A stretch of DNA of 64,000 nucleotides from JAPLHP01 sp963720375 (GTDB lineage Bacteria; Chloroflexota; Dehalococcoidia; UBA2247; RBG-13-53-26): positions 1-64,000 of the forward strand of contig CAVRFM010000003.1 of the NCBI GenBank assembly GCA_963720375.1, in the 5' to 3' direction. A program made the position numbers and the translations under genes. Positions 45,679 through 53,453 of this stretch are shown in pieces (position 1 is the first letter of the stretch; every line of letters begins with the position of its first letter). The notes beneath the pieces were generated by a model, which searched no databases, was not told the DNA's origin, and saw only the letters and a list, made by a program, of their open reading frames with translations.

Positions 45679-45812
45679 TTTCACCAGTTCTCCTTTCACC
45701 AGCTTTGGGATGACACCGATGTGGTATCGTCCCGGTTTCCGTTATTATACGCAGAGATTTCATGCCCTGCATAATCAAGAGAAGTCGTCTTCCTTGAGAT
45801 TGCTTCGGCGGA

Positions 45813-45833
45813 GGGCGGTTCCCGAACCGCCCC
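45813..45833. repeat. Palindromic intergenic hairpin repeat
   Basis: GGGCGGTTC-CC-GAACCGCCC, followed by CTAC. One of four related hairpins in this half of the window (also 48472, 49593, 53167), each with a different stem sequence but the same form and a following CCTAC or CCTGC. Confidence 0.7.
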
Positions 45834-45987
45834 TACGGCCTCCTAATAATGACATAGGAATGGCGTTTCCTCGCAATGACACTGCCGGCTGCCTGCGGCA
45901 AGGGGTGCGGTTTTACTCCGGATACAGGCCGGGATTCCCGTTTGCTCTGGCGGCGGAACGGTGTTAGGCTATTTTTAGGAGAACTAT

Positions 45988-47034
45988 ATGGGCACAGGAG
46001 TAATTGAGTCAACAGGCACCAGTTTGGTGCAGAATCACGGCCAGAGCGCTCCGGCGGCGGAGCTGCCCGGGGCTGTGGCAGAAGAAGAGGCCCTCGACGC
46101 CTATTCCCGGCTGGTGGTCTCGGTGTCCGAAAAGCTGAGCCCATCGGTGGTGAACATCAGCGTGGGACGGGGTGGAAAAGGGCGGGCGCGGTCACCTGAG
46201 ATTGACGGGACGGCCTCCGGGGTTATTATTGCCCCGGATGGTTTCATCCTCACCAATAGCCATGTAGTACATCAGGCGAAGAGGCTGGAGGTGGGTCTGC
46301 AGGGCTCTACCTGTCAGTACCAGGCTGAGCTGGTGGGAGAAGACCCGGCTACCGATCTGGCTGTGGTGAGAATAAATGCCACCGGGCTGCCTGCGGCACA
46401 CCTGGGAGACTCGGAGAAGCTGCGGGTGGGGCAGTTGGTGATAGCTATCGGCCATCCTCTGGGACTGCGCGCCACAGTTACTGCGGGCGTGATCAGCGCC
46501 GTGGGCCGGTCTCTGCGCAGTCAGGCAGGCCGTCTCATCGAGAACATTATCCAGACCGATGCTGCCCTCAACCCCGGTTCCAGCGGCGGGCCGCTGGCGG
46601 ATTCCAGGGCTTGTGTGGTAGGCATCAATACCGCCATCATCCAGTTCGCCCAGGGGATATGCTTTGCTATTCCGGCCAACACTGCCCACTGGGTGGCCGG
46701 AACGCTGATCAAGGAAGGCCGTGTGGTGCGCGGCTATATCGGCATCGCCGGACAATCCGATCCCATAAAACCGGCTCTGGTGAAGCGCTTTGGGCTGCCC
46801 GGTAAGTCGGGGTTGGCCTTGGTTGCCGTCAGCCCCAATAGCCCTGCCAGCAAGGCAGGCATGCGGTCGGGAGATATCATCATCGCGGTGGGGCAGACCA
46901 CTATTGCCACTGTGGATGACCTGCATAAGCTGCTCACCCGGGATGCGATCGGGCGGGAACTGCCGCTGGCCCTGCTGCGGGGCGATAACCTGCTGCAGAC
47001 GAAGATAACCCCCACCGCCGACGCCGGCCGGTGA
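45988..47034 (+). CDS. HtrA/DegP-like serine protease with one PDZ domain
   Basis: A 348-residue trypsin-like protease with catalytic His92 (LTNSHVV), Asp123 (TDLAVV) and Ser199 (NPGSSGGPL), and a C-terminal PDZ domain (SGLALVAVSPNSPASKAGMR, GDIIIAVGQTTIATVDDL). AGGAG lies 7-8 nt before the ATG. Unusually for HtrA there is no signal peptide or membrane anchor: the first 30 residues are polar (GVIESTGTSLVQNHGQS). It is therefore either cytosolic or N-terminally truncated by a wrong start, though no upstream hydrophobic frame is visible. Monocistronic. Confidence 0.9.
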   Translation: MGTGVIESTGTSLVQNHGQSAPAAELPGAVAEEEALDAYSRLVVSVSEKLSPSVVNISVGRGGKGRARSPEIDGTASGVIIAPDGFILTNSHVVHQAKRLEVGLQGSTCQYQAELVGEDPATDLAVVRINATGLPAAHLGDSEKLRVGQLVIAIGHPLGLRATVTAGVISAVGRSLRSQAGRLIENIIQTDAALNPGSSGGPLADSRACVVGINTAIIQFAQGICFAIPANTAHWVAGTLIKEGRVVRGYIGIAGQSDPIKPALVKRFGLPGKSGLALVAVSPNSPASKAGMRSGDIIIAVGQTTIATVDDLHKLLTRDAIGRELPLALLRGDNLLQTKITPTADAGR

Positions 47035-47219
47035 GGGGAGCCCATCTGCCGGGCAAGGCCGTTTTTTGTCTGCGGCGATGGTGATCTTCCTGCAAGGAAT
47101 GCAGCAGTTGATATATGGAGCCATAGTCTGATATTATTGGCCTACCGCGACCGGCCCCCAACCGCCGGAGGCAAATCCCAGACCAGTGGCTGAGACAGCC
47201 ATGGTGATTGGAGGACAAG

Positions 47220-47723
47220 ATGTCAGACCACACTGAGATCAACATCCGCCAGGCAAAGTCCGGAGACGTGAAGGCGATAGCCGTTATCCTGCGTGGGCTG
47301 GGCTGGTTCACCTATATGAATGATGAGACCCTGGCGGACACAGAGCGGCGTATTACCAGGCAGATCGATCTGTGTCATGCCGATAAGAGCCATACGGTGC
47401 TTGTGGCTGAAGACCGGGGCGGCGCAGTGTTGGGCTATGCGGCTGTCCACTGGCTGCCATACCTGATACTGCCGGGTTCCGAGGGCTACATCTCGGAGTT
47501 GTTCGTCAGTGAATCAGCGCGGGGCAAAGGGATCGGCACCAGGCTGCTCGCGGCAGTGACGGCACAGGCAATGAAACGGGGCTGCACCCGTCTGATGCTG
47601 GTGAACCGCCGCAGTCGCGACTCATACAGGAGGGGCTTCTACAGCAAGCTGGGGTGGAAGGAGCGGGAGGAGTTTGCCAATTTTATACTCCAGCTGCCGG
47701 CGAAGGCATCAAACCGGCCCTGA
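47220..47723 (+). CDS. GNAT family N-acetyltransferase
   Basis: A 167-residue acetyltransferase started at ATG 47220, 5 nt after GGAGG. Acetyl-CoA-binding motif A is GYISELFVSESARGKGIGTR (R/Q-x-x-G-x-G/A), with the preceding VLVAEDRGGAVLGYAAVHW strand and the later YRRGFYSKLGWKER. Transfers acetyl from acetyl-CoA to an amine; acceptor unknown. Confidence 0.88.
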   Translation: MSDHTEINIRQAKSGDVKAIAVILRGLGWFTYMNDETLADTERRITRQIDLCHADKSHTVLVAEDRGGAVLGYAAVHWLPYLILPGSEGYISELFVSESARGKGIGTRLLAAVTAQAMKRGCTRLMLVNRRSRDSYRRGFYSKLGWKEREEFANFILQLPAKASNRP

Positions 47724-47802
47724 AATGCAATCCCTGAATTCTAGTCGCAGCTTCCGGCGCGTGTGATATCTCCCCCAGAGAAAATAACGGGGGGCGGTCC
47801 TC

Positions 47803-48321
47803 TCAGTTGCGCATTACATGGACTCGGCCGTTCCCGGACTCGTCTGCGACGCCGAGCCATGCGAGCAGGCTGAGGTCATGCATATCGGCCACTTTTCGGG
47901 AGAGCCATATCCAGCACCTTGTGGCATCTTTTACAGGTGCATTCAGGGTCAGTCTTTGCCCTGTTTGCAGTCTCTGCACCCACTCCCACAGCTCATCGAG
48001 GCTGTTCACCTGACCGCTGTCTTTCAGTGACCTGTCTATGGAGAATACGGATGGCAGGGTTGAGGCCCACAGTGCGTGGGCATTCCCCTCCTGCGGCCTG
48101 ACAGCCATTTTCTGTTCCGGCCACTCCCGGACCACGCGATCCGACAGCTCGTCAGGGCCGTCCAACTGCTCATGCTCCCGGATAGATACATCTATAGGGA
48201 AGGCAGTCGGCTGACCTGAACTCGGCTGCGAGGTACCCGGGGGTAAGCCTGCGAATAACGCTGTGAATAACACGCGAGCCAGGCCTTCGCTGACGCTGTC
48301 AATAGATTCGCTATGCAGCAC
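47803..48321 (-). CDS. Hypothetical protein, GTG start
   Basis: The GTG at 48321 has GGAGGT 5 nt upstream. The in-frame region before it is non-coding in character. The 172-residue product is acidic and Ser/Pro-rich at first (SIDSVSEGLARVLFTALFAG), with a later RPQEGNAHALWASTLPSVF and a helical LNAPVKDATRCWIWLSRKVA. No family recognised. It ends convergently with the GNAT gene, 80 bp apart. Confidence 0.5.
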   Translation of the reverse strand: MLHSESIDSVSEGLARVLFTALFAGLPPGTSQPSSGQPTAFPIDVSIREHEQLDGPDELSDRVVREWPEQKMAVRPQEGNAHALWASTLPSVFSIDRSLKDSGQVNSLDELWEWVQRLQTGQRLTLNAPVKDATRCWIWLSRKVADMHDLSLLAWLGVADESGNGRVHVMRN

Positions 48322-48471
48322 GGTGCACCTCCGACAATATATATCGCTAGAGATCATATCCATGATAGTAATATGTGTCAATAATCGTATGGGATTGACC
48401 ATGATCAGGGCAGATGTCATTTTGATTACAATGTAGTTACATTTTGAGTTCCGGGTCAGGGGATGACACAG

Positions 48472-48491
48472 GGGCGGTTGGCGAACCGTCC
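48472..48491. repeat. Palindromic intergenic hairpin repeat
   Basis: GGGCGGTT-GGCG-AACCGTCC then CTGC. A degenerate member of the hairpin family described at 45813. Confidence 0.6.
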
Positions 48492-48586
48492 CTGCACCGG
48501 CAGGAGCATATTGGACGTCAAACCGGCTTGTGATAGACTTGGCGGTGGGATGACAGCGCTGGAGGCACATCCGGAGGAGGTTTGGC

Positions 48587-49096
48587 ATGGAAGCACTGGA
48601 AGCGATAAAGGGGAGAAGGAGCATCAGGAGTTATGAGTCCAGGGAGATACCGGAAGAAAAGCTGATGCAGGTGCTGGAGGCGGGGCACTGGGCGCCTTCG
48701 GCCAGCAACTTCCAGCCGTGGAAGTTTATCGTGGTGAAGGATGAAAAGGTACGGAAGGAGCTGGCCCAGGTCTCCACCTACGGCAAGTTTATGACCCAGG
48801 CGCCGGTGGCCATTGCCGTGGTCATCGATCCGCAGGGCTCCAATCACCCGGTGGAGGACGGGGCGGCTGCTACCCAGAACATGCTTCTGGCTGCCTGTGC
48901 TCTGGGCCTGGGAAGCTGCTGGACCGGCTCCTACGGCTCCGTCTATGAGGACAAGGCAAAGAAGATCCTCGGTATCCCTGAGGACAAGAGGCTGCTGTCA
49001 TTGATCTCCCTGGGCTATGCGGCGGAAAAGGGCAGCAGCAGCCGGCGACCGCTGAAAGAGATGGTAGGCTACGACCACTACGCCTGGAGGAGCTGA
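48587..49096 (+). CDS. Nitroreductase family protein, short form
   Basis: A 169-residue protein with GGAGGAGG 6 nt before the ATG. MEALEAIKGRRSIRSYESRE, WAPSASNFQPWKFIVVKD, GAAATQNMLLAACALGLGSC and LGIPEDKRLLSLISLGYAAE are the short nitroreductase pattern. FMN-dependent oxidoreductase of unknown substrate, perhaps the same class as CobT-like or NTR relatives. It precedes a flavodoxin-like gene by 68 bp. Confidence 0.9.
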   Translation: MEALEAIKGRRSIRSYESREIPEEKLMQVLEAGHWAPSASNFQPWKFIVVKDEKVRKELAQVSTYGKFMTQAPVAIAVVIDPQGSNHPVEDGAAATQNMLLAACALGLGSCWTGSYGSVYEDKAKKILGIPEDKRLLSLISLGYAAEKGSSSRRPLKEMVGYDHYAWRS

Positions 49097-49127
49097 CCGG
49101 CCTCCAATAGTCTCCGATAGTCACGGG

Positions 49128-49136
49128 TGATATAAT
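49128..49136 (+). promoter_or_regulatory. Extended -10 promoter element
   Basis: TGATATAAT 27 nt before the flavodoxin ATG at 49164; identical to the elements at 37603 and 52126. Suggests the flavodoxin has its own promoter apart from the nitroreductase. Confidence 0.55.
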
Positions 49137-49163
49137 GCGGTTGGAATCGAAGAGGGGGTATTG

Positions 49164-49583
49164 ATGAAGACAGTCGTTGTTTACCAGTCGTTATTGGGCA
49201 CAACACGAAAATATGCCCAGTGGCTGCGTGAGTCCCTGGAAGCGGACATGTTCAAGGCGGGCCAGGTAAGTGCTGAGAGGATGCAGGCATATGATCTTGT
49301 GGTGTTATGTACGGCCACGTACATGGGGTGGATCAGGGGTGGGGGATACCTGAAGAAGAGATGGAAGGTCCTGAAGGGGAAGAGGGTGATCTTGGTGGTG
49401 ACGGGCATGTCCCCCGCCGAATCTGCCGACAGCAGGAGAAGTTACGAGAAGATCCCCGAATACATCAGGCAGAACATCAAGTATTTCAAACTGCCGGGGA
49501 AGGTAGCATCAGCGGGCGCGGATAAGGTGAAGAAGGAAAATCTGGAGCCAGTGATGGAATATATCCGCGGCCTCCAGGCGTGA
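49164..49583 (+). CDS. Flavodoxin domain protein
   Basis: A 139-residue flavodoxin-like protein (start ATG 49164 after GAGGGGGTATTG). FMN-binding loop VVVYQSLLGTTRKYAQWL, VVLCTATYMGWIRGGGY, KRVILVVTGMSPAESADS and a conserved YIRQNIKYFKLPGK. The pattern is that of the protoporphyrinogen-oxidase-like flavodoxin_5 group. A paralogue at 57278-57694 has the same length and about 60% matching residues by eye. Confidence 0.85.
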   Translation: MKTVVVYQSLLGTTRKYAQWLRESLEADMFKAGQVSAERMQAYDLVVLCTATYMGWIRGGGYLKKRWKVLKGKRVILVVTGMSPAESADSRRSYEKIPEYIRQNIKYFKLPGKVASAGADKVKKENLEPVMEYIRGLQA

Positions 49584-49592
49584 TCCTTAGTA

Positions 49593-49614
49593 GGACAGGT
49601 CTGAAGACCTGTCC
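49593..49614. repeat. Hairpin downstream of the flavodoxin gene
   Basis: GGACAGGTCT-GA-AGACCTGTCC, then CTAC, a perfect 10-bp stem 10 bp after the stop. Could serve as a terminator; belongs to the hairpin family of 45813. Confidence 0.65.
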
Positions 49615-49926
49615 CTACGCTATAAGAAAAGTGTGCCGATGTTGATGATGGGAGTGGGAGGGGGAGAGGTTTTTGTCCCTCTTTTAGTTTCCTCTCGCTC
49701 TTTGGCATGGCCTTCCCCTTATATTTAGCCCCCTCCCCGCTTATCTCTCGTCCGCGTGAAACCTTGAGTCATTGTCCCAGAAGCACCCGGTGGCGTATGT
49801 GACTTTGGTCTCTCGCAGAGCAGGGGCAATGGGTAAACAGGACGCAAAATAGGGGAAAAGGCCCGGCGAGTGCCGTATAATGAAATAGGCAGGAATATCC
49901 GTGATTCTCTATAAGGACGGTGAGCG
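49615..49926. other. Intergenic stretch of about 310 bp
   Basis: No gene. A TATAAT box at about 49876, preceded by CCG rather than TGn, lies 50 bp before the HdrD-like gene and may be its promoter. Confidence 0.4.
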
Positions 49927-51234
49927 ATGGCAGCAAAGTACAGTGACCTGAACGGTTACTTCGAATACAAGGGGAGGCAATTTGCGGAGAGGTGCACCAA
50001 CTGCGGATTGTGCCTGGAGGTCTGCCCCGTCTTTCCTCTGACGAAGGCGGCCCATATAGGGCCGAAGGCTGCCATGGAAAAGGTGACTGACCTGCTCAAA
50101 GGCGGTGAGCCGTCCGAGGAAGCTTACGAAGTCGTCTTCAGTTGTAACCGCGGTTGCGGCCTGTGTGCAAAGGCATGTCCTGAAGGGCTCATGCCCTATT
50201 ATCTGGGTTTCGTACCGGCAGCCGCCAGGCTGGCCGGTGCCGGGATGAAACTCCCGGCTCTCACCTACCAGCATCTGCCCGGAGACCGCTACAACTTTGC
50301 CAGCGTCTTTTCTGCCCTCCAGGTTAAGCCTTCAGAGGTGCGCTGGATGAGAAAGCCGCCGCCCAACCCTGAGCCTGCAGAAGTGGTCTTGTTCACCGGA
50401 TGCGCTCCGCTCGGCATCCCCCACACCCTGCTGGAAACCATAGACATCCTGGACAGCATGGGGACAGACTTTGTCACTCTTGCCGGCGGCGAGCTTTGCT
50501 GCGGGATGGCCCATACGCTGTGGGGCGATCTGAAGGCTGCTCAGAGAATGGGACAGGAGCTTGTCTCAGCCATTGCCGCCTTTCGTCCCAAGAAGGCGGT
50601 GTTCTTTTGCAGCGGCTGCTATGTGATGTGCCTGGGCACGCTGCCCCGGTTCGGCACTGTTCCCTTTCAGTCATATGAGCTGGCCCAGTTCCTGCTGGAC
50701 AACCTGGACAAAATCCCTCTCAAACATAAAGTAGACAGGGTGGTTACGGTGCACGACAGCTGCCATGTGGCCCGCCTGGGTACATTCGATCTAACGCGGC
50801 GGCTGCTCCAATCCATTCCAGGCATTACCCTGGTGGAGATGGCCCACAACAGGGCGGATGCCCTCTGCTGCGGAGGGTACACCAACACTGCGCATCCGGA
50901 GATAAGCGGACCGATGCGCCGGGCACCCATGAATGAGGCCAAGGCCAGCGGTGCCGGAATCATGGCTACCCTCTGCGCCGGCTGCCAGCAGAGCTTTGCC
51001 CCCCTGGAACGCCAGTATCCCTTTGAGGTCCGCAACTACATCAGCCTCCTGGCCGAGGCCGTCGGAGTGCAACACGAAGACAGATTCAAGAAGTATGTCA
51101 GGTTGGCCAATGTCCCCGATGTAATGGCCCAGGCCCGGGACTACATCAGCGCCAGCGACTTCACCCCGGAGGAGATGGAGAGGGTACTGCCCGACTACCT
51201 CAACCGCTATTGCCTCAAGCATGGCATCCCCTGA
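49927..51234 (+). CDS. HdrD/GlpC-like (Fe-S)-binding protein with two CCG domains
   Basis: A 435-residue protein. Two 4Fe-4S motifs come first: CTNCGLCLEVCPVFP and CNRGCGLCAKACPEG. Then two cysteine-rich CCG domains: CAPLGIP...LCCGMAH (residues about 160-195) with a C-x-x-C at SGCYVMC, and CHVARLG...LCCGGYTN with CAGCQQSF. This is the build of heterodisulfide reductase subunit D and related electron-transfer or lactate/glycolate oxidase proteins. Predicted redox partner in the cytosol, carrying electrons to or from quinones, flavoproteins or thiols. No FAD-oxidase neighbour is visible. Confidence 0.85.
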   Translation: MAAKYSDLNGYFEYKGRQFAERCTNCGLCLEVCPVFPLTKAAHIGPKAAMEKVTDLLKGGEPSEEAYEVVFSCNRGCGLCAKACPEGLMPYYLGFVPAAARLAGAGMKLPALTYQHLPGDRYNFASVFSALQVKPSEVRWMRKPPPNPEPAEVVLFTGCAPLGIPHTLLETIDILDSMGTDFVTLAGGELCCGMAHTLWGDLKAAQRMGQELVSAIAAFRPKKAVFFCSGCYVMCLGTLPRFGTVPFQSYELAQFLLDNLDKIPLKHKVDRVVTVHDSCHVARLGTFDLTRRLLQSIPGITLVEMAHNRADALCCGGYTNTAHPEISGPMRRAPMNEAKASGAGIMATLCAGCQQSFAPLERQYPFEVRNYISLLAEAVGVQHEDRFKKYVRLANVPDVMAQARDYISASDFTPEEMERVLPDYLNRYCLKHGIP

Positions 51235-51420
51235 ATACCTCCAGCCCAAAGGCGGCATACGCTGCTGCCGTATCGGCACAGACTGGGGAAGCCCCCACTT
51301 CTTGATGTGACTTAAGTTACGGAAATGCTTCCCTGCTGCGGCCATAATCAAGGGTAATTAGAAAAGTCCAGGATTCCGGTGCGTGCGAAGAGCACGGTCT
51401 TGGGAACAAGGAGGCGAAAC

Positions 51421-51660
51421 ATGTGGTGCGGTTGGCATGAAGGTATCGGCTGGTGGCCGGTAGTTGGCGGAATATTTATGGTGCTATTCTGGGTCGGAAT
51501 TGTTGCCCTGGTGATCTGGGGGATCAGCAGACTGACCAGGGGCAGGGGTTCCGGGCCAGCGAGCCGGGAAGGCGGGCCGCTGGATATCGCCAGGGACCGC
51601 TATGCCCGCGGCGAGATCAGCCGGGAGGAGTTCGAGCAGATCAAGAAAGACCTGTCTTAG
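51421..51660 (+). CDS. SHOCT domain small membrane protein
   Basis: A 79-residue paralogue of the protein at 6367-6606. Start at the ATG at 51421, after AAGGAGG; the ORF extends further upstream without support. One helix (VVGGIFMVLFWVGIVALVIW) and the SHOCT motif PLDIARDRYARGEISREEFE. Same function class, unknown role. Confidence 0.82.
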   Translation: MWCGWHEGIGWWPVVGGIFMVLFWVGIVALVIWGISRLTRGRGSGPASREGGPLDIARDRYARGEISREEFEQIKKDLS

Positions 51661-51737
51661 CTCAGAAGAGGCAATCAAAGGCGCGCGGTGGGGTGGGCAG
51701 AGGAAACGGAAACCCACCCCTCTTCTGTTTCTCGATA

Positions 51738-51992
51738 TTACTGATCAGCCTTCTTCTTTTGCGTTAGCTCCTGCATTATCCTCTGGTAGGTCTTCTCCCC
51801 GACACATTCTCTGGCGTACTCACACCACTCGACGCACGATACCAGGTCGTTATAGATCACCTGGCCACACTTGAGGCACTTTGCGCTGGCCTCGTTGGAG
51901 AAGACCTCAATTTCCTCGCCACATCCGGGGCAGGCCCTTATCTCCAGCCTCGGCGTGCGGATGCCGGCAGCGCCCGGGCATTGATTCATCAT
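51738..51992 (-). CDS. Small zinc-ribbon protein (CxxC...CxxC with Cys-rich tail)
   Basis: An 84-residue protein from one of two consecutive ATGs at 51992/51989 (GGTGGAG upstream). The ribbon is IRACPGCGEEIEVFSNEAS then CLKCGQVIYNDLVSCVEWC and an EC motif (CEYARECVGEKTYQRI). Similar cysteine-rich proteins occur next to HD-domain and phosphohydrolase genes; here it stands alone before the aquaporin on the opposite strand. Confidence 0.65.
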   Translation of the reverse strand: MMNQCPGAAGIRTPRLEIRACPGCGEEIEVFSNEASAKCLKCGQVIYNDLVSCVEWCEYARECVGEKTYQRIMQELTQKKKADQ

Positions 51993-52125
51993 CACTCCAC
52001 CTCTAAACTCCAGTCCCTTGCGGCTTTGCTCTGCATCTTCGGGCATTCGGCCGTTTTCAGCTTCAGGCGGACCGTGCAGAGCTGTCAACTGTGCCTGTGG
52101 GGAATTATAGCACCCTTGCACAATG

Positions 52126-52134
52126 TGATATAAT
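52126..52134 (+). promoter_or_regulatory. Extended -10 promoter element
   Basis: TGATATAAT 140 nt before the aquaporin start, same nonamer as at 37603 and 49128. Either this gene has a long leader or another promoter is nearer. Confidence 0.4.
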
Positions 52135-52274
52135 CTCACAAAACTTCTGGTGTCGCCCGATGACAGGACACTGCGGGGTGTCCGGGATTCTCAAGGCGAT
52201 CCTGGAGTGAGGTCTCACAATTCGGGAGACAGCCCGCTGAGGGCTGAAAATATAAGAGAGGAGGGAGCAAGGTC

Positions 52275-52964
52275 ATGAAGAAGTACCTGGCTGAGTTGAT
52301 CGGGACCTTCGTCCTGGTCATCGGTGGGTGCGGGAGTGCGGTGATTGCCGGCGGTCATATCGGTTATCTCGGCATAGCATTGGCGTTTGGTTTGACGGTG
52401 CTGATTATGGTCTATGCCATAGGGAGGATATCGGGGTGCCACATCAATCCGGCAATTACGGTGGCAATGTGGGTGGCCGGCAAGATCAAGTCCAAGGATG
52501 CCATCTTCTACATCATCTTCCAGTGCGTTGGGGCGATCATTGCTGCGGCAGTGCTCCTGGCCATTGCCCACGGCCTGCACGGCTACTCCCTGGATGTCAA
52601 TGGTCTGGGGCAGAATGGTTATGGGTCTCATTCCCCCTCAGGGTATTCTCTTGCGGCGTGTTTCGTCTTTGAGGCTGTGTTCACGGCATTGTTCCTCTTC
52701 GTGATATTTGGCTCGACCCATAAGGCAGCGCCTGCCGGATTTGCGGGGATAGCGATCGGGCTCGCGCTGACGCTTATCCATCTGGTGGGGATTCCCATAA
52801 CCGGGACGTCTGTCAATCCGGCCAGAAGTTTAGGGCCTGCGGTTTTTGTTGGCGGAGCTGCGCTTAGCCAACTTTGGCTCTTCATCGTCGCTCCCATCGT
52901 CGGTGCTGTCGTGGCAGCCATCTGCTGGAAAGCCGTATTCGAAAAAGAAGAAAAAGAAGGATAG
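52275..52964 (+). CDS. aqpZ: Aquaporin Z-type water channel
   Basis: A 229-residue MIP channel with GGAGGGAGC about 7 nt before the ATG. Both NPA boxes are intact: HINPAITVAM (residues 57-66) and GTSVNPARSLGPA with the pore Arg184. Six membrane helices, a Gly/His-rich N-terminal stretch and an acidic C-terminus (FEKEEKEG). Sequence of the first NPA region (GCHINPAITVAMWVAGKI) fits AqpZ rather than a glycerol facilitator, which would have insertions. Facilitates water flux. Confidence 0.93.
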   Translation: MKKYLAELIGTFVLVIGGCGSAVIAGGHIGYLGIALAFGLTVLIMVYAIGRISGCHINPAITVAMWVAGKIKSKDAIFYIIFQCVGAIIAAAVLLAIAHGLHGYSLDVNGLGQNGYGSHSPSGYSLAACFVFEAVFTALFLFVIFGSTHKAAPAGFAGIAIGLALTLIHLVGIPITGTSVNPARSLGPAVFVGGAALSQLWLFIVAPIVGAVVAAICWKAVFEKEEKEG

Positions 52965-53019
52965 AAAGGCCGACTATAAGCCCACGCAAGTGGGAATCCA
53001 GATGGGGATATCTATAATA

Positions 53020-53286
53020 CCCTCTCCCTGTGATGGGAGAGGGCTGGAGTGAGGGTGACGTTTCCCCCTCCCTCTGGCTCCCTCCCGCCAGGGGAGGGAG
53101 AAGGGGTGGATTCCCGCTCCCCGTTTTCGCTGGGACAAGCTTCGCAGTAATGATATCCACCCTCGAGGGCGACTCACGAGTCGCCCCTACAGAGATTGCT
53201 TCGTCGCTGCGCTCCTCGCAATGACACTTGAACACTGGTCAGGTCGGGGACCTGACACCCACTGTGAGAATCCACGGATTTGGCAG
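53020..53286. repeat. Composite intergenic repeat region
   Basis: Contains CCCTCTCCC-tgtgat-GGGAGAGGG (53020-53043), the CTCCCTCCCGCCAGGGGAGG block and the hairpin GGGCGACT-CACG-AGTCGCCC (53167-53186). It ends with the AGGTCGGGGACCT and GAATCCACGGATTTGG blocks shared with 34818-35006. Protein-like frames here, such as CHCEERSDEAIS, are the well-known spurious translations of such repeats. Confidence 0.8.
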
Positions 53287-53453
53287 AATGATGTGCGGCT
53301 GATATCACAAAGCGAATAGCGCCTGTTTCTGCAGCTAAGCCCCGGCTCCGTGTTGCACCCGCTCCATGCGTCCATGTATATTACTATCAGGCATTTGTTT
53401 CACAAATGAGGTGGACCATGGCCAAAATTCAGTTAGCCTTCATCACAAGATAG

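Noticed and set aside
52882..53235. Minus frame beginning with HCEERSDEAI-type sequence
   Set aside because: This is the well-known spurious translation of REP-type repeats, here at 53.0-53.3 kb.
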